A stretch of 64,000 nucleotides of DNA. Origin: an uncultured Saprospiraceae bacterium (GTDB lineage: Bacteria; Bacteroidota; Bacteroidia; Chitinophagales; Saprospiraceae). Within the stretch, counting starts at the first letter, position 1, and each line of letters opens with the position of its first letter. The notes beneath the pieces were generated by a model. It did not search any database, had not been told where the DNA came from, and saw nothing but the letters and a program-made list of their open reading frames with translations. The stretch covers positions 62,001 through 126,000 of the forward strand of contig CALJPQ010000013.1 in NCBI GenBank assembly GCA_937980645.1. The letters are read 5' to 3'. Of the stretch, positions 8,565 to 17,410 are shown one piece after another. The position numbers were made by a program, and so were the translations under genes.

Positions 8565-9803
8565 ATGCCGTTTTCGGAAATCCTCTTGCTGGCCTGGCGC
8601 AACATCCGCGCGAATCTGTTGCGCGCCGTGCTCACCCTGTCCATCATCGCTTTTGGCATTATGGCGCTGGTGGGCATCCTCACGGCCATTGATGCCATTG
8701 CCAATTCGCTCAACAACAGTTTCTCCGGGTTGGGGGCCAATTCCTTCAGCATCAACCAGAAGTGGAGTAGCGTGCGCGGCAGTCGCGGCGGCATTCGCCA
8801 AAAGCAAAGCGACCCTATCTCTTATGAGCAGGCCATGCGCTTCAAGGAGCTGTTCGACTTCCCGTCCTCAGTGTCGGTGTCGTTGCAGGCCACCAATATG
8901 GCCACCGTCAAGTTTGGCGACCAGAAGACCAATCCAAACATCACCGTTGTCGGTGCTGATGAAAACTACCTCGCCGTCAAGGGCCTGGACATCGAATACG
9001 GGCGCAACTTCTCCAAAGCAGAGGTAGAAGACGGCCATAGCAAAATCATTCTTGGGCGAGAAATTATTAAGACACTCTTCGACGACCAACCTGAGCGGGC
9101 ACTTGACCAGATTGTGCTCGTCGGCAGCCGGCGCTACCGCATCGTGGGCGTACTGCGCTCTAGAGGCGCTGCGATGAACAGCCAGGCCGACCGAGCCGTG
9201 TACGTGCCATTGGCCAATGTGCGCGCTATCTATGCCACAGCCGAAAGCAATTACGACCTGATAGTTGCCATTCAGAACGCGCCCGATCTGGAGGAAGCCA
9301 AATCGGAAGCCACCGGCCTGTTCCGCCAGATTCGCGGCCTGCGCCCAGGACAGGACGACGACTTTGAAATCTTTGCCAGCGACAGCCTTATTGCTATCTT
9401 CAAAGAAAACACTACCAACCTGCGCTTAGCCACCATCGCTATTGGCCTGATGACCTTGCTCGGGGCAGCTATTGGCCTGATGAACATCATGCTCGTCAGC
9501 GTAACGGAACGCACGCGCGAAATCGGCATCTACAAAGCCCTAGGAGCCACGCGCCGCAACATCCTCAACCAGTTCCTCGCCGAGGCCGTCCTCATCTGCC
9601 AGATGGGTGGCGTGCTCGGCATCGCGCTGGGTATTCTGGTGGGCAATGTGGTTACCCTGCTGCTCGGCGGCGACTTCCTCGTCCCGTGGGCCTGGATGCT
9701 ACTGGGGCTGGTACTTTGCATGGTGGTCGGCATCGCTTCAGGCTTTTATCCGGCCATGAAAGCAGCCCGCCTCGACCCTATCGAGGCACTTCGGTATGAG
9801 TAA
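8565..9803 (+). CDS. MacB/FtsX-type ABC transporter permease
   Basis: 412 residues. A first transmembrane helix (about residues 20-42) is followed by a MacB_PCD periplasmic domain (about 43-270) and then the three-helix FtsX domain (about 285-412: [58 protein letters not shown]). The TREIGI.KALGA and P...L.Y signatures identify it as the permease of a type VII-like ABC exporter. No ATPase gene is adjacent, so the partner must be elsewhere. The ATG at 8565 was selected because it begins the conserved [14 protein letters not shown] amphipathic segment and lies just after a TACCTTTG box. Confidence 0.92.
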   Translation: MPFSEILLLAWRNIRANLLRAVLTLSIIAFGIMALVGILTAIDAIANSLNNSFSGLGANSFSINQKWSSVRGSRGGIRQKQSDPISYEQAMRFKELFDFPSSVSVSLQATNMATVKFGDQKTNPNITVVGADENYLAVKGLDIEYGRNFSKAEVEDGHSKIILGREIIKTLFDDQPERALDQIVLVGSRRYRIVGVLRSRGAAMNSQADRAVYVPLANVRAIYATAESNYDLIVAIQNAPDLEEAKSEATGLFRQIRGLRPGQDDDFEIFASDSLIAIFKENTTNLRLATIAIGLMTLLGAAIGLMNIMLVSVTERTREIGIYKALGATRRNILNQFLAEAVLICQMGGVLGIALGILVGNVVTLLLGGDFLVPWAWMLLGLVLCMVVGIASGFYPAMKAARLDPIEALRYE

Positions 9804-9855
9804 CTGCTCTGATGCAGGCAGGACAGAATGCTATCGTCCTGCTGGCGGTAAGGTC

Positions 9856-9901
9856 GCCACGAATGCGCGAATGAAAAACGAATCATTCGTGTCTTCGCGG
9901 C
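9856..9901. repeat. Intergenic imperfect inverted repeat (CACGAAT type), copy 1
   Basis: The left arm is 9856-9874 (GCCACGAATGCGCGAATGA) and the right arm 9883-9901 (TCATTCGTGTCTTCGCGGC). They pair with about four mismatches over 19 bases around an 8-base loop. A related element lies at 18624-18682. Both are in non-coding DNA between genes. Confidence 0.65.
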
Positions 9902-9965
9902 CATATAGGAACCTTAAAGCCCGGAGACGACACCTCCTTGCTGGAGATGTCGCGTCGAAACTGCC

Positions 9966-9973
9966 TACTTTTG
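9966..9973 (+). promoter_or_regulatory. Candidate -7 box (TACTTTTG) for dut
   Basis: TACTTTTG fits TAnnTTTG and ends 17 bases before the TTG start at 9991. A TTG at 9938-9940 is 25 bases upstream, a little further than usual for a -33 element. It supports the short dUTPase start. Confidence 0.5.
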
Positions 9974-9990
9974 CCGCTAAAACAAACACC

Positions 9991-10425
9991 TTGACTGTAC
10001 GCATCATCAACCGCTCTGGCTATCCGCTGCCGCAGTACGAAACGCCCGGCAGTGCCGGCATGGACCTGCGGGCGCACTTAGAAGCACCCCTCACCCTGGC
10101 GCCGTTGGAGCGCGCCTTAGTGCCCACAGGGCTATACATCGAATTGCCCCCAGGCATAGAAGCCCAGATACGCCCTCGCAGCGGCCTGGCGCTCAAGCGT
10201 GGGCTGACGCTGCTCAACTCACCCGGCACCATTGACAGCGACTACCGCGGCGAAATCAAGTGCATCGTCGTCAATCTCTCCGACACCGCGCAAACCATCG
10301 AACCCGGCGAGCGCATTGCACAGATGGTCTTGGCCCGCTATGAAACCGCCGAATGGCTGCTGACTAATGTCCTGGAAGAAACCAGCCGAAGCACAGGCGG
10401 ATTTGGAAGCACAGGCGTCTCCTGA
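9991..10425 (+). CDS. dut: Deoxyuridine 5'-triphosphate nucleotidohydrolase (dUTPase)
   Basis: 144 residues from a TTG start. It hydrolyses dUTP to dUMP and pyrophosphate, keeping uracil out of DNA and supplying dUMP for thymidylate. All five trimeric dUTPase motifs are visible: [37 protein letters not shown] and the C-terminal [10 protein letters not shown] arm. A longer frame exists upstream, but the extra 65 residues run through an intergenic inverted repeat, and a TACTTTTG promoter box lies just before the TTG. The chosen start also gives the usual family length. It is convergent with the TPR membrane protein gene. Confidence 0.95.
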   Translation: MTVRIINRSGYPLPQYETPGSAGMDLRAHLEAPLTLAPLERALVPTGLYIELPPGIEAQIRPRSGLALKRGLTLLNSPGTIDSDYRGEIKCIVVNLSDTAQTIEPGERIAQMVLARYETAEWLLTNVLEETSRSTGGFGSTGVS

Positions 10426-10454
10426 CAACCCCTGCCGTTCACCCTACGCTCCTG

Positions 10455-12680
10455 CTACTGCAGCTGCTGGGCTGCCTGCCGAAACTGCTGAGCCGCCTGC
10501 GGATTGCCCAGCGCCTCATACAGTTGAGCACCTAACTCGTATGCCGGTCGGAAGGCCGGCGCCAACTGGAGGAGTTTATCCAAATGCTTGAGCGCCTCGG
10601 CAGTATTGCCCTCGCGCTGGGCAATGATGGCCAGATAGTAGTACGGCATGGGTGCTCCGGGTTCGAGTTTTATAGCACCCAGGAATTGGTTCTTCGCTTG
10701 CTCGGTGTTGCCCTGGTTGAGCCAATATAGCCCCATGAGGTTGTTGGCCATTTCATCTGCGGGGCTGATGCTGAGGGCTTTTTCGGCGGCAGCCTTAGCC
10801 TCTTCGGGCCGGCCGCTGTTGAAATACGCCTGAGCCAGGCTGCCCCAAGCCACCTCGTTGTCGGGCACGTCTTTCACTTCCTGCTGCAAGCGCTCGATGG
10901 CGCTGTTCCAGTCTTGCAGTTTAAGGGCGGCCACCCCTAATGCGCAATTGCGCGTGGTGTCTTTCAGAATGGCCAGAATGGGCGCTCCACCCACCTCGAT
11001 AATGTGCACAGCGTTGTCAGGCGGCCAAAGCCCGCGCTTCAGCGTATGGCCGTTGATGAAGCGCGTGGGGTAGAGGGCGTAGTCCCAAGCGTCGTCGCAG
11101 CGGCGTTCCCACTTGAGGTATTTGAGAGAAACCTTGTCGCCGTATTTGGCTAAGTATTGCTGCGCGGGGTAGTACATGTTGGTGGCAATGACGACCACTT
11201 CGTCCATATCGGGGCGCAGGATGCCCTGTTTTTCCAACCACTCGATGCCCTGGCGGATGCTGATGCCCCAGTAGTCGGTTTCGTAGTTGCCATAGGCACC
11301 TTTGACACCGCCGGCAATGGGGTTAAAGTACAGGTAAGAGATGCGCGGATAGCGGACAAAGAAAGCCACGGCGTCGGCCATCAGCAGGCCCATGGCCGCT
11401 ACCACAGCGTATTGCGCGAAGCGTTTGCCCGCAAACAGGCGCATTCCTTCGTTCCAGAACAGCCCGGCCGCTACGGCCATGGGCGGGTAGGCGAATGTCA
11501 GGTGCCGCCAGCCGTCGTGCAGGGTGGCATTTTTATACACCACATAAAAGACCGGGAAAACGGCGGCAAACAGCACTAAAGCTACCCAAAGCGGCTGGTA
11601 ACGGCGCAACAGGCGTGGCAACAGCAGCCAACTGCCCACAAAGCCGACCAGCACGGCCAGCGGAATGGTCAGCGCTATCCACTTGACCGGATAGTGCCAC
11701 GGGGTGAGGTTCGACTTAATGTTTGTGCCGTCATACAGGACGCGGATGGCGATTTCCAGGTCCGAAAATTTGGTCAGGGCAAACCACGGGTTGGTCAGCG
11801 GCGCCTGAAGGGCAAAAGGCCAGAAGAGCAAAGCCAGTACATAACCGACCACTGCAGCACTACCCACAACAGTGGCGTAACGGCGCAGGGTTTGGCCGTT
11901 GAAGAAGCCGCTCCAGCCGTGTTTGAGCAGGAGGAAAAGGCCTGCGAAAAGGAACAGGTAGGCGAAATTGAGCAAGCCGCCTGCGCGTACGCTCAGTGAA
12001 ATGGCTAAGCCTGCCACCAGCCCCGCCCAATGCCAGCGTGAGGGCCGTGGCATCTGTTGCAACAGCGCTGCCATGTGGTAGAGCGTCAGCATGTAGCCGG
12101 CCGCAAACGGGATATCTTTGGGGTTAACCAGGGCATCGCCCATGAAGCGTGGCGTCAAGAGCATCAGCACCAGCGTCAGCAGCCCTGCCTGCCAGCCTGC
12201 GATGAGGCGCGCTAACAGGGCGGCGCATACGATGGCAACCCAGCCCAAAATGGCGCTAAACAGGTGGCGCACGTGGTGATAACCCATGTCGCTCTCCTGC
12301 AGGCCTAAGGCTTTGTTGGTGAAGCCCGTAACAACTTCGAAGAAGCCGCCGTACAGGTGCATGTTACCGTCGGGTACGTACAGCGCCGAGGTATCGCGCC
12401 CAAACGTCGTGTAGTAGTTGATGAGTTTGGCACTGTAAGCGTTCTGAAACTTATCGTCGGCATTGATGCCGGCGCCAAAAGCCAGCACACATAGGAGCAA
12501 CAGGCCCGCCCCACCCAGCCCCCAAAACCACAGGCGCAGGCGTCCGTCGGCCTCGGTGCTTACAGGCGGGCGTTCCAGCAGGTCGCGGGCGGGCGCAGGA
12601 GGGCTGGGCGCTTTAGGCGTCGGGGCGACGGGCTTTCGCCCGGTGGATTTTTGCGGCGTCGGTTTTCGCGCTTTCGACAT
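10455..12680 (-). CDS. Polytopic glycosyltransferase-like (ArnT/PMT-type) membrane protein with C-terminal TPRs
   Basis: 741 residues. A lysine/proline-rich cytoplasmic N-terminus (1-55) precedes about ten to twelve transmembrane segments (about 60-490). The first large loop holds INADDKFQNAYS and the later VNPKDIPFAAGY motif; acidic residues in the first loop are typical of lipid-phosphate-sugar-using GT-C enzymes. The final 160 residues contain four tetratricopeptide repeats (for example NEVAWGSLAQAYFNSGRPEE, ADEMANNLMGLYWLNQGNTE). The substrate is unknown. The ATG at 12678-12680 was preferred over upstream starts because it begins the conserved basic tail. A near-match promoter box (RC of GCAAGGTA at 12721-12728) lies upstream. 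The 663-residue protein at 31807 has a similar plan. Confidence 0.75.
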   Translation of the reverse strand: MSKARKPTPQKSTGRKPVAPTPKAPSPPAPARDLLERPPVSTEADGRLRLWFWGLGGAGLLLLCVLAFGAGINADDKFQNAYSAKLINYYTTFGRDTSALYVPDGNMHLYGGFFEVVTGFTNKALGLQESDMGYHHVRHLFSAILGWVAIVCAALLARLIAGWQAGLLTLVLMLLTPRFMGDALVNPKDIPFAAGYMLTLYHMAALLQQMPRPSRWHWAGLVAGLAISLSVRAGGLLNFAYLFLFAGLFLLLKHGWSGFFNGQTLRRYATVVGSAAVVGYVLALLFWPFALQAPLTNPWFALTKFSDLEIAIRVLYDGTNIKSNLTPWHYPVKWIALTIPLAVLVGFVGSWLLLPRLLRRYQPLWVALVLFAAVFPVFYVVYKNATLHDGWRHLTFAYPPMAVAAGLFWNEGMRLFAGKRFAQYAVVAAMGLLMADAVAFFVRYPRISYLYFNPIAGGVKGAYGNYETDYWGISIRQGIEWLEKQGILRPDMDEVVVIATNMYYPAQQYLAKYGDKVSLKYLKWERRCDDAWDYALYPTRFINGHTLKRGLWPPDNAVHIIEVGGAPILAILKDTTRNCALGVAALKLQDWNSAIERLQQEVKDVPDNEVAWGSLAQAYFNSGRPEEAKAAAEKALSISPADEMANNLMGLYWLNQGNTEQAKNQFLGAIKLEPGAPMPYYYLAIIAQREGNTAEALKHLDKLLQLAPAFRPAYELGAQLYEALGNPQAAQQFRQAAQQLQ

Positions 12681-12762
12681 AGCGATAGGTTGGCGTGGCT
12701 TGAAACAGCTGAATACGGGCGCAAGGTAGCAACATTTGCCCGCACAGAGAGGCCCGGGCGAT

Positions 12763-12984
12763 TTACAGTCCGTCGCGCCGCGCAAAGTACCACACCAACA
12801 CTGCCGCCAACAGCAGCAACATCAGCAAAACAACTACTGCTCCCGTCTGCAAAAAACGAATAGTGCGGCGCTTCCGCCGCTTGCGCCGTTGCTCCAAACG
12901 CGCTTCCAGACGCTGCCACACCCGCTCAGGCGGCGCTTCGCGCAGCTGCTGCTCCTGCTTTTGAAAAAATTCAAACAAATCCAT
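12763..12984 (-). CDS. Small single-pass membrane protein, possible anti-sigma partner
   Basis: 73 residues: an amphipathic, glutamine/arginine-rich cytoplasmic part (1-40, MDLFEFFQKQEQQLREAPPE then RVWQRLEARLEQRRKRRKRR), a transmembrane helix (about 47-67) and a very short end. It lies 3 bases after the stop of the ECF sigma factor gene on the same strand, the usual place for an anti-sigma factor. The cytoplasmic segment is shorter than a normal zinc-binding or FecR-type anti-sigma domain, so the role is only a suggestion from gene order. Confidence 0.65.
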   Translation of the reverse strand: MDLFEFFQKQEQQLREAPPERVWQRLEARLEQRRKRRKRRTIRFLQTGAVVVLLMLLLLAAVLVWYFARRDGL

Positions 12985-12987
12985 CGC

Positions 12988-13524
12988 TCACCTCCCGTGT
13001 ATGCCTTTAGCCTGTAACAACTGCTGCAACTTAGCCCGCGCCAGCAGCAGCTGCGATTTGCTGGTGTTGATGCTGATGCCGAGCATCTCGGCAATTTCAT
13101 GGTGCTTGTACCCCTCCAGCACGTAGAGGTTGAAGACCGTCCGATAGCCAGGCGGGAGTTGAGCCAACAACTCCAAAATTTCGCGTGCCGACAGTTCCGC
13201 TTCAATAGAAAAGTCATCCTGGGCATCGGGCGGCCGCACCTCCTCACCCGGAAACACCAGCGGCTGTGTCTTGCGCAACAGCATCAGCGCCTCATTGACC
13301 ATCACGCGCCGCATCCAACCCTCAAAACTGCCGTTGCCCTGATAGGTCTCTATCTGCGAAAAAATCTTGTAAAAACCGCTCAGCAGCGCCTCCTCCGCAT
13401 CTTCGCGCGAACTCAAATAGCGCCGACACACCGAAAAAAACAGGGGCGCATAGCGGTCGTACAGCCACTTCTGCGCCTTCGGGTCGTCGGCCTTTAGCCG
13501 TTCTATTAGCGTTTGCTCGGTCAT
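12988..13524 (-). CDS. ECF-type sigma-70 family RNA polymerase sigma factor
   Basis: 178 residues. Region 2 (YDRYAPLFFSVCRRYLSSRE, DAEEALLSGFYKIFSQIETY) recognises the -10 element and core polymerase. Region 4 (LPPGYRTVFNLYVLEGYKHH, EIAEMLGISINTSKSQLLLA) contains the helix-turn-helix for the -35 element. It directs transcription of an unknown regulon. The gene is followed 3 bases later by a small transmembrane protein that could tether or inhibit it. The start ATG at 13524 gives a normal N-terminus (MTEQTLIERLKADDPKAQKW). Confidence 0.93.
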   Translation of the reverse strand: MTEQTLIERLKADDPKAQKWLYDRYAPLFFSVCRRYLSSREDAEEALLSGFYKIFSQIETYQGNGSFEGWMRRVMVNEALMLLRKTQPLVFPGEEVRPPDAQDDFSIEAELSAREILELLAQLPPGYRTVFNLYVLEGYKHHEIAEMLGISINTSKSQLLLARAKLQQLLQAKGIHGR

Positions 13525-13584
13525 GGCTCTTGGTCAGATGCGTATTAGGGCAAATGGGGTGTGTGAAGCCGGCCAGGTCGGCAG

Positions 13585-14730
13585 CTAAGGCTGCTCTTCC
13601 AGAAATTCCAGAAAATTCTCGGTATTATAACATTGGTAACCCGCGTGAGGATATGCTTCTATCCAGGCAGAAGGCGGGGTGTTTCTCCTTTTTCCCCATT
13701 TGAATTCGTAACCCATCAGCCGGCCCTCTGCTTCCTCTACTAGGTCGAGTTCTGAGCCGTAGTACGTGCGCCAGAAGTAGTAGTTGGCAAAGCGCTGTTG
13801 GTAGGCATTGCGTTTGATGCGCTCCGCCAGCAGAAAGTTTTCCCACAACTGTCCGACATCGCTGCGCTCTGTCAGGTCACTGAAATGGCCAATCAGCGCA
13901 TTACGGATACCCAGGTCAAAGAAATACACCTTGTCCATTTTGGTAACCTCTTTGCGCAAGTTGCCACTGAAGCCGCCGAGGCGAAAGATGACGAAGGTTT
14001 TTTCCAATAAATCGAGGTAATTCAGCACAGCATCCCGATGGATTTGCAGCGATTTGGACAGCTCCTGCACGGATACTTCGCTGCCTATCTGGTAGGCCAG
14101 AAGTTTGAGCAGCTGCTGCAATTTTTCGGGAAACTTAATGTTCGCCAAGGCCAGAATGTCTTTGTACAGGTAGCTGTTCACGATTTCCTGCAGGTAACGC
14201 TGTTTTTGGGTAGGCGTACTCATGAAAAAAATTTCAGGGTACATGCCAAACCTCAGAAAAGATTCTAAGGCTGACTGGGTTTCAAAAACATTCGCCGCCG
14301 TGTAGCGGCGCCATTCGCTCACAGAAATAGGATACAGAACGTATGTCCATACCCTGCCGGTGAGTGGCTCCTGCACCCGGCTGGCCAGATCGAGAGAAGA
14401 AGAGCCGGTTACAATAATCTTGAGCCAGGGTGCTTTGTCGTGGAGTATTTTCAGATTGATGCCAATGTCAGAGATGCGTTGAGCCTCATCAATGAAAAGA
14501 ATGTCGTAACCTCCCACCAGGGCCTGAAGTTTTACCCAGTCTCTACTCGACAGCACCTCCCAGTACGGGCGCTCGTCAGCGTTGACCTCCAACACTCTGC
14601 CTTCTTGCGTCTTCAGCAGCTCGCGTACCAGCGTCGTTTTGCCTACCTGCCGGGCGCCGTACAAAACGATGATTTTAGAGCTGCTCGAAAAATCAGACTT
14701 CAACAGGGCTAAATAGCTGCGCGGTATCAT
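13585..14730 (-). CDS. AAA_14 / DUF4143 ATP-binding protein
   Basis: 381 residues. The N-terminal P-loop domain has Walker A YGARQVGKTTL (about 24-34) and Walker B DILFIDEAQRI, followed by the arginine-finger region GSSSLDLASRVQEPLTGR. The C-terminal half (YFWRTYYGSELDLVEEAEGR, LMGYEFKWGKRR) is DUF4143, a PD-(D/E)XK-like nuclease fold with the E-LDLV..EFK pattern. These proteins are common in mobile and accessory regions and their role is unknown. Two palindromic repeats lie just upstream (14757-14817) and could be its operator. The ATG at 14728-14730 was preferred over an upstream TTG. Confidence 0.88.
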   Translation of the reverse strand: MIPRSYLALLKSDFSSSSKIIVLYGARQVGKTTLVRELLKTQEGRVLEVNADERPYWEVLSSRDWVKLQALVGGYDILFIDEAQRISDIGINLKILHDKAPWLKIIVTGSSSLDLASRVQEPLTGRVWTYVLYPISVSEWRRYTAANVFETQSALESFLRFGMYPEIFFMSTPTQKQRYLQEIVNSYLYKDILALANIKFPEKLQQLLKLLAYQIGSEVSVQELSKSLQIHRDAVLNYLDLLEKTFVIFRLGGFSGNLRKEVTKMDKVYFFDLGIRNALIGHFSDLTERSDVGQLWENFLLAERIKRNAYQQRFANYYFWRTYYGSELDLVEEAEGRLMGYEFKWGKRRNTPPSAWIEAYPHAGYQCYNTENFLEFLEEQP

Positions 14731-14756
14731 GTCCTTATTTTTGAGCAAATATCCCA

Positions 14757-14817
14757 AATTCCTACGGTTGACCGTAATTATTCAGGCTGAATTCCTGCGG
14801 TTGACCGTAGGAATTCA
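14757..14817. repeat. Two tandem palindromes with TACGGT-TG-ACCGTA core
   Basis: Copy 1 has the perfect palindrome TACGGTTGACCGTA at 14763-14776 with A/T-rich flanks. Copy 2 (14788-14817) is a 30-base near-perfect palindrome: arms TGAATTCC and GGAATTCA outside a TGCGGT-TG-ACCGTA core with one G/T mismatch. The two cores are about 35 bases apart. They lie between the ATPase start and the lysA promoter and are not explained by any gene. Confidence 0.85.
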
Positions 14818-14952
14818 GGGTGCTTGGGCCGTCGAGGTGGTAGCAGGGGCAGGGTGGAACCCTGGGAATAGGGTTCGGCGAGGCGGGCGCCTCGACGGCG
14901 CTGCAGCGGTAGAGGCGGAAAATCACTGCTGGGGCCGACTGCCGGAAGGTGC

Positions 14953-14960
14953 TACCTTTG
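14953..14960 (+). promoter_or_regulatory. Candidate -7 box (TACCTTTG) for lysA
   Basis: TACCTTTG matches the Bacteroidota -7 consensus exactly and ends 43 bases before the GTG start of lysA at 15004. No clear -33 element was seen. Confidence 0.45.
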
Positions 14961-15003
14961 CCGCTGTTTTTTCAGCATTTAGCCAGCAAAAGGTTCAGTA
15001 TCT

Positions 15004-16239
15004 GTGGAACTCATAGACGGAAAATATCGCCTGTCCGGCGGGATAGACCCGCTCGAATTGTGCCGCCAATACGGCACGCCGCTTTATGTATACGACGCCA
15101 GTACCATGGAGCGCCAATACCGGCGGTTGACTTCAGCGTTTGCGTACCCGCGCGTGCGTATTCACTACGCCTGCAAGGCGCTGACCAACATCTCCGTCAT
15201 GCGGCTCTTCCAGCGCCTTGGTGCGGGGCTGGACTGTGTATCCATTCAGGAAGTGCAGCTGGGGCTGAAAGCCGGTTTTGCACCCAATGAAATTCTGTAC
15301 ACACCCAATTTTGCTGCGCTGGACGAATATGCGGAGGCTGTGCGGCTGGGCGTGCGCATCAACATCGACGCTATTCCGATGCTCGAAAATTGGGGGCTAC
15401 ACCACCCGGAGGTGCCCATTTGTATCCGCATCAACCCCCACATCATGGCCGGCGGGCACGAAAACATCAGTGTTGGACACGTCGACTCCAAATTCGGCAT
15501 CAGCATCCACCAGCTGCCGCACGTCCTACGTGTGGTCGAAAGCCAGGGGCTGCGCGTTGAAGGGCTGCACATGCACACGGGCTCCGACATTCTGGACGTG
15601 GACGTATTCTTGCGCGGGGCGGAAATTCTCTTTGAGGCGGCGCGCAAGTTCCCCGACTTGCAGTTCATTGACTTGGGCAGTGGCTTCAAAGTGCCGTACA
15701 AGCCCGACGACATCGAAACCGACGTAGAGGAGTTGGGGGAAAAACTCGGCCGGCGCTTTGCAGAGTTTTGCCAGGAATACGGGCGCGAGCTGACGCTGAT
15801 GTTTGAGCCGGGTAAGTTTCTGGTCAGTGAAGCAGGTTACCTCTTCGCGCGCTGCACGCTGGTGAAGCAGACAACCTCGACGGTGTTTGTGGGCTTAGAC
15901 ACGGGCTTTAATCACCTCATTCGGCCGATGTTCTACGGCTCGCATCACCGCATTGTCAACGTTACGGAGCCGAACTTTAAGCCGCGCATCTACACCGTAG
16001 TGGGCAATATATGTGAAACGGACACCTTTGCCGCCGACCGCCGCATTCCGGAAGTGGTGGAGGGCGATATCCTGTGCTTTTTCAACGCCGGCGCTTACGG
16101 CTGGATGATGGCCTCTAATTACAACTCCCGACCGCGCCCGGCCGAAGTGCTCATCTACAAAGGCCAGGCGCACCTCATCCGCCGCCGCGAAACGCTCGAC
16201 GACCTGCTGGCCACACAAATACCGTTTGAGGGCTGGTAA
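15004..16239 (+). CDS. lysA: Diaminopimelate decarboxylase
   Basis: 411 residues from a GTG start. It removes CO2 from meso-diaminopimelate to give L-lysine, using pyridoxal phosphate. The PLP lysine is K58 in HYACKAL. Further motifs are HMHTGS (binding-barrel histidine), DLGSGFKVPY (glycine loop for the phosphate), FEPGKFLV and the C-terminal catalytic CETDT of the partner-subunit active site. YGWMMASNYNSRPRPAEVL completes the alanine racemase-like fold. The gene stands alone on its strand with a TACCTTTG box upstream. Related decarboxylases (carboxynorspermidine, arginine) are less likely because the CETDT and GSGF contexts fit LysA. Confidence 0.93.
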   Translation: MELIDGKYRLSGGIDPLELCRQYGTPLYVYDASTMERQYRRLTSAFAYPRVRIHYACKALTNISVMRLFQRLGAGLDCVSIQEVQLGLKAGFAPNEILYTPNFAALDEYAEAVRLGVRINIDAIPMLENWGLHHPEVPICIRINPHIMAGGHENISVGHVDSKFGISIHQLPHVLRVVESQGLRVEGLHMHTGSDILDVDVFLRGAEILFEAARKFPDLQFIDLGSGFKVPYKPDDIETDVEELGEKLGRRFAEFCQEYGRELTLMFEPGKFLVSEAGYLFARCTLVKQTTSTVFVGLDTGFNHLIRPMFYGSHHRIVNVTEPNFKPRIYTVVGNICETDTFAADRRIPEVVEGDILCFFNAGAYGWMMASNYNSRPRPAEVLIYKGQAHLIRRRETLDDLLATQIPFEGW

Positions 16240-16416
16240 TGGAGGCGCTTACAGACCCTCCAGGCGCTGAAGTTGCTTAAAAATGTGCGTTGGGCTCTGC
16301 TAAGCACAGGGCTAAAGGGCATTCTGAAGCGATGCACTGAAAACCATAGGATAAGACCTTTCTCCTTTAGGAAGAGGGTTCTTGAGGGAAACAACGGCGT
16401 CCGGGACATTGTCCTG

Positions 16417-17279
16417 CTAAGCGGGTGGGGTGTATCCGGCCTCTCGCAAAATAGCACGTACTTCTTCTGCAGATAACTCCGAAATTTGAGCGATAAGAGT
16501 CAGGTCGAGGCCGGCAGTGTAGGCACTGAGCACTACTTCTTTCGCCTTTTCTGCACGGCCCTCCTCTTTGGCTGTGTCTACGACGTTTTTCAAATCCCGA
16601 TAAACCTTGAGGTTCTCTTCGTACAACTGGCGCTCTTCAGGGTTGAAACGGGCGATCTCGGCTGCCTCGAACAGGCGCTGGAATACCCGCTCCTGAAGGG
16701 CGTGCGGGCGGTCTTCCAGGTTGGGCAGATGCTTAAGTACATACAGCCATTTGTCGAACGTGGTCTGCAACTCCTCCTCGCGCTTGGTAAACTTGGGCAA
16801 TTCGATGTAGATGAACGTTAGTTTGTCGTAGAACACCTTGCACTTCTGGTCTTTTAGCTTGATTTCATGCCGCACGGTCGGGTCGTTGAGGTCTTCGTCG
16901 AAGACGAAATCCAGGATGGCGATCAGATAGACAGCTTCCAGTTTGAAGTTCCAGTCGCCCTTTTTAGCTTGTTCCTGGATGGGGAAGGTGGCGTAGAAAG
17001 CGCTGCGGTCGCGGAAGAATTTTTGTTTGGCTTTTTGCACTTCGACGATGAAGCGTTCGCCGGAGGTGCTGGTGCAGTACAGGTCGAAGATGGCACGCCG
17101 GTCGTCGCCGCCGAAGCCCAGTTTTTCGGAGGAGAGGTAGGTGAGGTCCTGGATTTGATGGCGTTCAGGCAGCAATTGGTTGAGGAAGTGAATGAGGAGA
17201 TCCTTGTTGGGCTCGCTGCCAAAGAGTTTTTTGAACCCAAAGTCGGTCAGGGGGTTGACGTATCGGTCTTGAACGGCAT
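16417..17279 (-). pseudogene. Rpn family recombination-promoting nuclease (PD-(D/E)XK) gene, frameshifted near the start
   Basis: The main frame encodes a complete Rpn-type protein: VNPLTDFGFKKLFGSEPNKD, then a PD-(D/E)XK core (FDLYCTSTSGERFIVEVQKA) and a long helical C-terminus with a coiled-coil-like segment (TAKEEGRAEKAKEVV). That frame has no ATG, GTG or TTG between the preceding stop and residue about 35. An ATG at 17277-17279 begins MPFKT in a different frame and stops after ten codons. Adding one base near 17268 (AAGGAC for AAGAC) would join the two as MPFKDRYVNPLTDFGF, the expected family N-terminus. So the gene looks inactivated by a single-base loss, unless this is a sequencing error or a TTG start is used. 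Confidence 0.75.
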
Positions 17280-17410
17280 GGCGGAGCGGTTTTCTGACAA
17301 AGATATAAGATCTGATAAAACTTCGCTCAGCGATTTACCTGGCCGCCGGCACCTTTCGACTTGGAGGGGTGAGACCAACGCCCTTCCTGCTGAATGCTGG
17401 CTTTAGGTCG

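Noticed and set aside
9796..9990. Longer dUTPase N-terminus
   Set aside because: Runs through an intergenic inverted repeat and a promoter box; dUTPase length fits the TTG at 9991.
16923..17240. Separate small gene inside the Rpn region on the same strand
   Set aside because: It is the out-of-frame reading of the frameshifted Rpn gene, rich in serine and without any motif.
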